From: Polynucleobacter sp. MWH-CaK5 | Lineage (GTDB): Bacteria; Pseudomonadota; Gammaproteobacteria; Burkholderiales; Burkholderiaceae | Direction of reading: 5' to 3' | Length of the DNA stretch: 64,000 nucleotides | Assembly (NCBI RefSeq): GCF_018687615.1 | Contig: NZ_CP061299.1 | Coordinates: forward strand, 186,001 to 250,000 | In this document: positions 15,972-25,400 of the stretch, one piece after another | How positions within the stretch are numbered: position 1 is the first letter of the stretch | Layout: each line of letters starts with the position of its first letter | Made by a program: the position numbers and the translations under genes | Notes under the pieces: model-generated | Told to the model about the DNA's origin: nothing | What the model saw: only the letters and a program-made list of their open reading frames with translations | Database searches by the model: none

Positions 15972-17336
15972 TTAGCGCTTGAACATATTCCCCATGCCCT
16001 TGGCTGCCATGCCGCCGAGCATCTTGGCCATCTTGCCGCCTTTGAATTGTTTCATCATGGATTGCATTTGTTCAAATTGAGCCAAGACACGATTCACTTC
16101 TTGTACTTGTACTCCCGCACCAGCAGCAATGCGACGTTTTCTACTTGCTTTAAGAAGTTCAGGTTTCCTTCTTTCTGCTGGCGTCATGCTGTCGATGATG
16201 CCTTGTGTGCGTGCCACTTGTTTATCAGCAACACTCATGTCTTGCTTGGCGGCTGCTTGCGCAAACTTTGCAGGTAACTTGTCAATCATGCTACCTAAAC
16301 CACCCATTTGGCGCATTTGAGTGATTTGCATGCGGAAATCATTTAAATCAAAGCCACCCTTTTTAACTTTGTCAGCTAATTTTTGAGCTTGGTCAAAGTC
16401 AACATTCTTTTGTGCTTGTTCAACCAATGCCAGAATGTCGCCCATGCCCAAAATGCGGCTGGCCATTCGATCCGCATCAAATGGTTCAAGACCATCTAGC
16501 TTTTCGGCAACACCCGCAAACTTGATTGGCACACCAGTGATGTGTTGAACTGAGAGTGCCGCACCACCGCGTGCATCACCATCGAGCTTGGTGAGAATCA
16601 CACCCGTTAATGGCAGTGCTTCGTTGAATGCTTTGGCTGTGTTGACAGCATCTTGACCCAACATCGCGTCGACCACAAAGAGTGTTTCGATTGGGTTCAA
16701 GATTTGATGCAAGGAACTGATTTCTTGCATCATCATTTCATCAATACCCAAGCGACCAGCCGTATCCACAATCAAGACATCGTGATAGTGGCGTTTGGCC
16801 CAGTCCAAAGCATCGCGCGCAATGTCTTTGGGCTTTTGGTTTTCATCGCTAGGAAAGAAATCTGCGCCAGCTTGCTCGCTGACCATTTGTAATTGTTTGA
16901 TCGCTGCTGGACGGTAAACGTCGCAAGACACGGTCAACACTTTTTTCTTTTGTGTGTCTTTGAGCCATTTGGCTAATTTGCCAGCAGAAGTGGTTTTACC
17001 CGCACCTTGCAGACCTGCCATCAAAATAATGGCCGGTGGTTGAGCTGCTAAGTTGAGTCGACCCGCGCTTGGATTGCCCATGATCGCGGTGAGTTCTTTT
17101 TGAACAACACCCACCAATGCTTGACCAGGGCTTAAACTATCAAGAACCTCAACTCCAAGAGCTTTTTGTTTGATGTTATTGATGAGTTCTTTGACAACAG
17201 GGAGTGCAACGTCAGCCTCTAATAGGGCTAAACGTACCTCGCGAAGCATTTCGGCGGTATTTTCTTCGGTCAGTCTGGCCTGACCTCGCATGGTTTTAAC
17301 CACACGACTTAAACGATCTGTTAGATTTTGAAACAT
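15972..17336 (-). CDS. ffh: Signal recognition particle protein Ffh
   Basis: Ffh binds signal sequences of nascent membrane proteins together with 4.5S RNA and docks with FtsY. The NG domain contains GLQGAGKT at residues 108-115, DTAGRLGID and TKLDGDARGGAALS. The methionine-rich M domain follows, ending MAAKGMGNMF. ATG at 17336 gives 454 residues starting MFQNLTDRLS, the family start; the open frame upstream is not conserved. It is divergent from ccsA with only 20 bp between start codons. Confidence 0.97.
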   Translation of the reverse strand: MFQNLTDRLSRVVKTMRGQARLTEENTAEMLREVRLALLEADVALPVVKELINNIKQKALGVEVLDSLSPGQALVGVVQKELTAIMGNPSAGRLNLAAQPPAIILMAGLQGAGKTTSAGKLAKWLKDTQKKKVLTVSCDVYRPAAIKQLQMVSEQAGADFFPSDENQKPKDIARDALDWAKRHYHDVLIVDTAGRLGIDEMMMQEISSLHQILNPIETLFVVDAMLGQDAVNTAKAFNEALPLTGVILTKLDGDARGGAALSVQHITGVPIKFAGVAEKLDGLEPFDADRMASRILGMGDILALVEQAQKNVDFDQAQKLADKVKKGGFDLNDFRMQITQMRQMGGLGSMIDKLPAKFAQAAAKQDMSVADKQVARTQGIIDSMTPAERRKPELLKASRKRRIAAGAGVQVQEVNRVLAQFEQMQSMMKQFKGGKMAKMLGGMAAKGMGNMFKR

Positions 17337-17356
17337 ATGAGCATTAAACTGTAGAT

Positions 17357-18214
17357 ATGAACATTTTAGGTCACCCCAGCTTCGCATGGATACCCAGCGC
17401 TTTATATTTCTTGTTTTTTTTACGAGAAATCAGGGTTTACTCGCAAAATTCTGAAAAGAATCAAGACTCTCCAGTGGTGTCGAGTCTTTCTCAATGGCTT
17501 TTATTGCCAATCTTAATTCTGCATGGCGTCACTTTGCATGAATCGATCTTTACTCAGCAAGGCTTTATTTTTGGTTTTGCCCAAGCCCTATCAACCATGG
17601 CTTGGATTGGGGTTACATTTTTTTGGTTTGAAAGTTGGTATTTGCCGATCAAGGGCTTAAGAGCCATCATTTTGTTGGCGGCCTGTGTCACAGCGATTTT
17701 GCCAGTCATTTTTTCTGGATCAGTACTATCAGCTCGCTCCATTGATGATCCATGGTTCAGAGCTCACTTCATCGTAGCGAATGTGGCCTACGGTTTATTG
17801 AGTTTGGCCGCGCTTCATGCCATTTTGATGCATTGGCAAGATCGTCATTTGCACATGCCAACTCATGACAAGGCCAATAGTTTTTTTGCTAAATGGGGTA
17901 ATCGTTTGCCGCCATTGATGAGCATGGAAAGCATTCTTTTTAGAATCATCACCGTTGGATTTGCTTTGTTAACTTTGACTGTGTTCTCTGGATTGTTTTT
18001 CAGCCAAGCATTGTTTGGGCGCGCTTTATTTTGGGATCACAAAACAATTTTTGGATTCTTATCTTGGGTGATGTTTGCTGGATTGTTGATCGCACGTTGG
18101 CGTGTTGGCTTGCGAGGTTTAACAGCCGTTCGTTGGGTGCTGGGATCTTTTGCAGTTTTGTTGATGGCTTATGTGGGTAGTCGTTTTGTTTTAGAGGTAT
18201 TGATCCAACGATGA
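17357..18214 (+). CDS. Cytochrome c assembly-type membrane protein (CcsA/YpjD family)
   Basis: This 285-residue inner-membrane protein belongs to the CcsA/HemX superfamily, whose members handle heme or help cytochrome c maturation. About eight hydrophobic segments are visible. Typical features are the segment WFRAHFIVANVAYGLLSLAALHA, with a conserved histidine, and the late LFWDHKTIFGFLSWVMF, whose WDHK histidine is a family mark. No WWD heme-handling motif of the full CcsA type is seen, so this is the YpjD-like branch. Its exact role is unknown. It overlaps the next gene by 4 bp. Confidence 0.85.
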   Translation: MNILGHPSFAWIPSALYFLFFLREIRVYSQNSEKNQDSPVVSSLSQWLLLPILILHGVTLHESIFTQQGFIFGFAQALSTMAWIGVTFFWFESWYLPIKGLRAIILLAACVTAILPVIFSGSVLSARSIDDPWFRAHFIVANVAYGLLSLAALHAILMHWQDRHLHMPTHDKANSFFAKWGNRLPPLMSMESILFRIITVGFALLTLTVFSGLFFSQALFGRALFWDHKTIFGFLSWVMFAGLLIARWRVGLRGLTAVRWVLGSFAVLLMAYVGSRFVLEVLIQR

Positions 18215-19020
18215 AGTGGTTGCTCTTCACCTTGATCCTCACCGGTTTGATCATTTGGTGGCGTTATGCGCAAATTTCTCAAAACAATCGATCAAGTGCT
18301 AAGCCACAAGCAAAGCCAGCATCCAAGGCCTCATCTTCAGCCAAAACAGCGCAACCTAAAAATATGGCGCAGTGCCCCCATTGTGGCTTGAGGTTTCCGC
18401 AAGGTGAAGGAGTCGGTACCTATTGCTCTCGTGAGCATCGTTCCAGTATTGATCCTAAAGGCTGGTGGGGTGAAGCAGAGTGGATCAAATCACCAAACTA
18501 TGATTCAAGACCTGAAGGGATTCCGGTTGAGTTGGTGTTGATGCATCACATCAGTTTGCCGCCAGGTCAATTTGGTGGAAATCACATTGCTGATTTTTTT
18601 CAAAATAAATTAGACCCCAAAGCACATCCTTATTTCGCGGAAATTGCCGATCGACAAGTGTCGAGTCATTTTTTGATTCGACGCGATGGTCATGTTCAGC
18701 AATTTGTATCAACTTTGAACCGTGCTTGGCATGCAGGCGTCTCTGATTATTTTGGGCGCCAGCGCTGCAATGATTTCTCAATTGGTATTGAATTGGAGGG
18801 CAGCGATGATGTCCCTTTTGGCCCAGCTCAGTACACGGCACTGAAAGAATTGGTCGCCGCTTTGCAAAAATTTCATCCAATTTCTGCCTATGCTGGTCAC
18901 AGTGATGTGGCTCCTGGTCGAAAAACTGATCCAGGAATTCACTTTGAATGGCAAAGATTTGCTCAGGATGCCAATATCCCGACAAGGCAACTTCCCTACG
19001 GTCTTGAAAACAGAAATTAG
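18211..19020 (+). CDS. ampD: Membrane-anchored AmpD: PP0621-like zinc-finger segment fused to 1,6-anhydro-MurNAc-L-alanine amidase
   Basis: AmpD cleaves the peptide from 1,6-anhydro-N-acetylmuramic acid during peptidoglycan recycling. Residues 1-17 form a membrane helix and 18-52 a K/A/S-rich linker. Residues 53-78 carry a CPHC...YCSREH zinc-finger-like motif of the PP0621 family. Residues about 85-265 are the amidase. Its zinc ligands, by comparison with E. coli AmpD, are H112 (MHHIS), H230 and D240, with E194 and K238 also kept (GHSDVAPGRKTDPG). AmpD is normally a free cytoplasmic protein of about 185 residues; here one open frame of 269 residues joins both parts. Confidence 0.93.
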   Translation: MKWLLFTLILTGLIIWWRYAQISQNNRSSAKPQAKPASKASSSAKTAQPKNMAQCPHCGLRFPQGEGVGTYCSREHRSSIDPKGWWGEAEWIKSPNYDSRPEGIPVELVLMHHISLPPGQFGGNHIADFFQNKLDPKAHPYFAEIADRQVSSHFLIRRDGHVQQFVSTLNRAWHAGVSDYFGRQRCNDFSIGIELEGSDDVPFGPAQYTALKELVAALQKFHPISAYAGHSDVAPGRKTDPGIHFEWQRFAQDANIPTRQLPYGLENRN

Positions 19021-19028
19021 GCTTTTCA

Positions 19029-19065
19029 AATGAGTCTTGCCTCATTGGGTTAGTAAGCACTAACC
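19029..19065 (+). terminator. Two adjacent hairpins after ampD
   Basis: AATGAG/CTCATT (19029-19046) is followed at once by GGTTAGT/ACTAACC (19048-19065). No T-run follows, so this is at best a weak terminator or a 3'-end stabiliser. It lies in the 298-bp ampD-nrdA gap, which otherwise holds the nrd control region. Confidence 0.4.
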
Positions 19066-19165
19066 ACCCAAATATTTATTCTAAAAAGCCCTAAAACGGT
19101 GCCAAAAAATCAATAAAAATTGGCTCAGATTAGGGATTTCGATAGGTATTTTTGACAAAAAATCC

Positions 19166-19195
19166 TTATCAAAATAATCATAAATACCCTATACT
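19166..19195 (+). promoter_or_regulatory. Candidate nrdA promoter
   Basis: A -35-like TTATCA (19166-19171) is followed by 18 bp and the -10 box TATACT (19190-19195). The -10 box lies inside the upstream NrdR-like box. A TTGACA at 19152-19157 is closer to a -35 consensus but has no matching -10 box. Transcription would start near 19202, leaving a leader of about 117 nt. Confidence 0.5.
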
Positions 19196-19201
19196 TAGTA
19201 C
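19186..19201 (+). promoter_or_regulatory. NrdR-like box 1 (degenerate)
   Basis: ACCCTATACTTAGTAC matches the remembered NrdR consensus ACACWATATWTWGTGT at 12 of 16 positions. It lies 32 bp, three helical turns, upstream of box 2. NrdR is the ATP/dATP-sensing repressor of ribonucleotide reductase genes and binds paired boxes. Confidence 0.6.
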
Positions 19202-19217
19202 CGTTGTCGCAGGAAAA

Positions 19218-19233
19218 ACACTAAATGTAGTGT
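19218..19233 (+). promoter_or_regulatory. NrdR-like box 2
   Basis: ACACTAAATGTAGTGT is a nearly perfect palindrome and fits the NrdR box consensus closely. It lies 85 bp upstream of the nrdA start codon. Confidence 0.8.
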
Positions 19234-19318
19234 TCTTTACAGCGAATAGCCGTTGAAAAAAATCAAAAAAATAGACTTTTTACCCAATTAATACATATAT
19301 ATAGATACAGGAGTTCGA

Positions 19319-22270
<2,952 letters not shown>

Positions 22271-22326
22271 GTCGTATAGTTGATGCTTATAAAAATGCAA
22301 TTTAAAAAGAATTTGGAGAACACATT

Positions 22327-23514
22327 ATGTTGAATTGGGAAGAAGAGACGGCCGCAACACCAGTTGCAAAAGCAGCGCCAGTAATGAACCCATCTGTTAC
22401 TGCGGAAAACAGCCCCTTGCCAAACCGCCCAATGCCGATGCCAATGTCATCAGCATCAGCTCCTTCAGCAACGATTGATCCAGAAGATGCTGCTGCTCGT
22501 CGCGTGAACGTGGCTGATAAGCGCATCATCAACGGTTCAACAGATGTGAACCAATTGGTGCCATTTAAATATAAATGGGCTTGGGAGAAGTATTTGGCTG
22601 GTTGCGCAAATCACTGGATGCCTCAAGAGATCAATATGACTCGCGACATCGCTCTTTGGAAAGACCCTAATGGTCTGACTGAAGATGAGCGCCGCATCAT
22701 CATGCGTAACCTAGGATTCTTTGTGACAGCTGACTCATTGGCAGCCAATAACATCGTTTTAGGTACTTATCGCCAGATCACTGCCCCAGAATGCCGCCAA
22801 TATTTATTGCGTCAGGCTTTTGAAGAGGCGATCCACACCCATGCTTATCAATACATTGTGGAATCTTTGGGTCTAGACCAGGCTGAGATCTTCAATGCGT
22901 ACCATGAAGTGAAGTCAATTCGTGACAAAGATGAGTTTTTGATCCCATTCATCGATGTTTTGACTGATCCATCATTCAAAACAGGTACTCCTGAGAACGA
23001 TCAGAAGCTATTGCGCTCACTCATTGTGTTCGCCTGCATCATGGAAGGTTTGTTCTTCTATGTTGGTTTTACGCAAATTTTGGCAATGGGTCGTCAAAAT
23101 AAGATGACTGGTGCCGCAGAGCAGTATCAGTACATCTTGCGTGATGAGTCATTACATTGCAACTTTGGCATCGACATGATCAACCAGATCAAGTTGGAAA
23201 ACCCACACTTGTGGACGCCAGAGTTCAAAGAAGAGTTGCGCGGTTTGTTCGAAAAAGCGGTTGAGTTGGAGTACCGCTACGCCGAAGACACTATGCCTAG
23301 AGGGGTTCTAGGCTTGAACGCGCCAATGTTCAAAGGTTACTTGCGCTACATTTGCAACCGCCGTTGCATGCAAATTGGTCTTGAAGCAATGTTCCCGAAT
23401 GAAGAAAATCCATTCCCATGGATGAGCGAAATGATCGACTTGAAGAAGGAAAGAAACTTCTTTGAAACTCGCGTTATTGAATATCAAACTGGTGGTGCGT
23501 TGAACTGGGAGTAA
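22327..23514 (+). CDS. nrdB: Ribonucleoside-diphosphate reductase, class Ia, beta subunit
   Basis: NrdB holds the di-iron centre and the stable tyrosyl radical. It has 395 residues with a P/S/A-rich leader over about 1-60. The ligand helix FEEAIHTHAY gives E167 and H170, and the radical tyrosine is Y174 by comparison with E. coli E115/H118/Y122. A later helix with DESLHCNFG supplies the other ligands. The C-terminal residues TGGALNWE should dock into NrdA. The first residues, MLNWEEE, echo the C-terminal NWE. A GGAG site precedes ATG at 22327. Confidence 0.97.
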   Translation: MLNWEEETAATPVAKAAPVMNPSVTAENSPLPNRPMPMPMSSASAPSATIDPEDAAARRVNVADKRIINGSTDVNQLVPFKYKWAWEKYLAGCANHWMPQEINMTRDIALWKDPNGLTEDERRIIMRNLGFFVTADSLAANNIVLGTYRQITAPECRQYLLRQAFEEAIHTHAYQYIVESLGLDQAEIFNAYHEVKSIRDKDEFLIPFIDVLTDPSFKTGTPENDQKLLRSLIVFACIMEGLFFYVGFTQILAMGRQNKMTGAAEQYQYILRDESLHCNFGIDMINQIKLENPHLWTPEFKEELRGLFEKAVELEYRYAEDTMPRGVLGLNAPMFKGYLRYICNRRCMQIGLEAMFPNEENPFPWMSEMIDLKKERNFFETRVIEYQTGGALNWE

Positions 23515-23548
23515 ATTTTTTTTAAAATAATTAATGACAACGCATCTC

Positions 23549-23741
23549 TTAAGTTGTACTATCACGAAAGTTATAAAAACACTAGGAGAAAAAACTGTTG
23601 ATAGGTAGTAGCCAACAACACGGATTAAAACCGAAAACTCTGAATCATCAGAGCGAGTTGTCATCTATTTCTTTTGATAGTTCTAAACGTTCTTCTGACT
23701 TATTTAAAAAGCCGTCACCTGCAGAGGTCACGGCTTTTTTT
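23549..23741 (+). ncRNA. Candidate structured small RNA or 3' UTR element after nrdB
   Basis: The 357-bp gap between nrdB and the histone gene (23515-23871) holds no convincing gene. It has a promoter-like pair, TTAAGT and TATAAA, with 17 bp between (23549-23577). An ACAAC/GTTGT helix (23615-23619, 23657-23661) encloses a CGG/CCG hairpin and a CTCTGA/TCAGAG hairpin, followed by a good terminator at 23706-23741. A transcript of about 158 nt is possible. It could equally be the nrdAB 3' UTR. No known RNA family is recognised. Confidence 0.35.
23706..23741 (+). terminator. Intrinsic terminator downstream of nrdB
   Basis: The stem GCCGTCACCT/AGGTCACGGC has one C-C mismatch and a 4-nt loop. It is flanked by an A-run on the left and seven T on the right. 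Confidence 0.85.
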
Positions 23742-23871
23742 CCAAGATTCATTAGCGTGCGACGTGTAGTGAGTGGCGCGCCGATGAATGGCTCGCTCAC
23801 ACGAAGTTGGTGTGGTCGGGTTTCTTTAATCAGTAGTATTAGTAAATCACTCTCACGTGAAGGAGTTTAAT

Positions 23872-24183
23872 ATGGCAACTGCCAAGAAAAAACCTGCTGC
23901 AAAGAAACCAGCTGCTAAAAAAGTAGCTGCAAAGAAACCAGCTGCTAAAAAAGTAGCTGCTAAGAAGCCTGCTGCTAAGAAAGCTGCTGCTAAGAAGCCT
24001 GCTGCTAAAAAAGCTGCTGCTAAGAAGCCTGCTGCTAAAAAAGCTGCTGCTAAAAAGCCTGCTGCTAAGAAAAAAGTAGCTGCTAAGAAGCCTGCTGCTA
24101 AAAAGCCTGCTGCTAAGAAAAAAGTAGCTGCTAAAAAGCCTGCTGCAAAAAAAGCTGCTAAAAAAGTAGTAAAAAAAAAGTAA
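23872..24183 (+). CDS. Histone H1-like DNA-binding protein (KKPAA repeats)
   Basis: This is a 103-residue, extremely basic protein built almost only of K, A, P and V. About 18 imperfect repeats of a KKPAA/KKVAA pentapeptide resemble the C-terminal tail of eukaryotic histone H1 and the HctB/BpH1 proteins of Chlamydia and Bordetella. It should coat DNA and help compact the nucleoid. ATG at 23872 has a perfect AAGGAG site. The zero-frame stop at 24181 directly follows a slip-prone A9G run, and the same protein pattern goes on in the -1 frame to 24293 (see next entry). Confidence 0.9.
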   Translation: MATAKKKPAAKKPAAKKVAAKKPAAKKVAAKKPAAKKAAAKKPAAKKAAAKKPAAKKAAAKKPAAKKKVAAKKPAAKKPAAKKKVAAKKPAAKKAAKKVVKKK

Positions 24184-24293
24184 GTAAGCCTGCTGCTAAA
24201 AAGCCGGCTGCTAAAGCTGCTCCTGCCTCAACAGCAAAGACAGTTTTAAATCCGGCTGCTGCTTGGCCTTTCCCAACGGGTTCTCGTCCTTAA
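24171..24293 (+). other. Slip site and -1 frame C-terminal extension of the histone-like gene
   Basis: Bases 24171-24179 are nine A followed by G. In the zero frame they form A-AAA-AAG, the slip heptamer of E. coli dnaX, with the stop TAA as the very next codon. After a -1 shift, or gain of one A in the transcript, the frame stays open to a TAA at 24291-24293. It adds 37 residues: VSKPAAKKPAAKAAPASTA and then KTVLNPAAAWPFPTGSRP. The added tail continues the repeat and ends in a motif I remember from Burkholderiales H1-like proteins. A frameshift mutation or a sequencing error in the A-run would look the same. Confidence 0.7.
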
Positions 24294-24323
24294 TTTATTA
24301 GGGACTGGTTCCCAGAGGGAATC

Positions 24324-24359
24324 AAACCCGCTATAGCTTAACGCCTTAGCGGGTTTTTT
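24324..24359 (+). terminator. Intrinsic terminator of the histone-like gene
   Basis: A perfect 10-bp stem, AAACCCGCTA/TAGCGGGTTT, has a 13-nt loop and ends in six T. It lies past the -1 frame stop at 24293, which fits a transcript that includes the extension. Confidence 0.88.
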
Positions 24360-24392
24360 CTTTGGTAAGACTCTAAGTTTGTAGTCTAGGAC

Positions 24393-25352
24393 TTAGTAGC
24401 TGTAGCCAAATGCTTGTTTGAACTGCATTTGAATGGCTTCTTGAGATGGGCAATGATTTTGAGGGCCTTGGCTGGCAATTTTGATGGAGCCCATCAAGCT
24501 TGCTAAGCGACCGGTCACTTCCCAATCAAATCCTTGCTCGATACCGTAAAGCAATCCACCCCTGAAAGCATCCCCGCAACCCGTTGGATCAATGGCTTTT
24601 CCGACAGGCACCACTGGAATTTCGATTTTCTTACCTTGGGTATGGATTTCTGCTCCTTGAGCACCTTTGGTGACAATTAAAGCTGAGACCCGTTCTGCGA
24701 TCTTTTCTAAAGATAAGCCGGTTCTTTGAGCCAGCATTTCACCTTCATAGTCATTCACGGCCACATAGGTCGCTTGCTCAATGAAAGCCAAGAGTTCTTG
24801 ACCGTCAAACATTGGTAAGCCCTGGCCTGGATCAAAAATGAATGGAATCTTTGCATCTGCCAATTGCTGACAATGTTCAACCATGCCTTGTCTGCCATCT
24901 GGAGCCACAATCGCAATTTTTGGCAATTCAAGTTGCTTCTTCTGGCGGAAATTGATCACCTCAGCCACTGTGTTCAGATGTGACTCACCCATGGCGCCGG
25001 GATGAAAAGCGGTGATTTGATTGTTATCACGATCAGTTGTGATCATCGCTTGAGCGGTGAAAGCTTCTGGTAATTCACGGATATGATCAGCGCTGATGTT
25101 GTATTTGGCTAATTGATCAAAGTAAGAGCCAGCATCGCCACCAACAGTCGCCATGATGATGGGCTCACCACCCAATAGTTTGTGGTTGTAGGCAATATTG
25201 CCAGCACATCCACCGAATTCTCGACGCATGCTTGGAACTAAAAAGGCAACGTTCAAGATATGAATTTGGTCTGCCAAGATTTGATCTTGAAAGCGACCTT
25301 CAAAATTCATGATGGTGTCGTAGGCGATAGAGCCACAAATTAAGCTAGACAT
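24393..25352 (-). CDS. PfkB-family sugar/nucleoside kinase
   Basis: This is a cytoplasmic kinase of the ribokinase/PfkB family, 319 residues long. The N-terminal GSIAYDTIM and FGGCAGNIAYNHKLLGG motifs bind substrate. The C-terminal PTGCGDAFRGGLLYG (near residues 254-268) carries the catalytic aspartate and anion hole. Adenosine-kinase-like annotation is common for this ortholog group, but the substrate cannot be read from sequence. It is the last gene of the tlpA-accBC-prmA series, 48 bp after prmA. Confidence 0.87.
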   Translation of the reverse strand: MSSLICGSIAYDTIMNFEGRFQDQILADQIHILNVAFLVPSMRREFGGCAGNIAYNHKLLGGEPIIMATVGGDAGSYFDQLAKYNISADHIRELPEAFTAQAMITTDRDNNQITAFHPGAMGESHLNTVAEVINFRQKKQLELPKIAIVAPDGRQGMVEHCQQLADAKIPFIFDPGQGLPMFDGQELLAFIEQATYVAVNDYEGEMLAQRTGLSLEKIAERVSALIVTKGAQGAEIHTQGKKIEIPVVPVGKAIDPTGCGDAFRGGLLYGIEQGFDWEVTGRLASLMGSIKIASQGPQNHCPSQEAIQMQFKQAFGYSY

Positions 25353-25400
25353 AGAGTTCCTTGGGTGGGTAAATTGGTTTAAATGAATGAAATGTGCGGA

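Noticed and set aside
23598..23870. A TTG-started frame of 90 codons with an AGGAG site after nrdB
   Set aside because: It runs through a strong terminator hairpin at 23706-23741 and its protein has no recognisable pattern; RNA structure explains the stretch better.
23872..24180. Dense DNA repeats that could suggest a CRISPR or satellite array
   Set aside because: The repeats are codons of a KKPAA-type protein in one frame, with no spacers.
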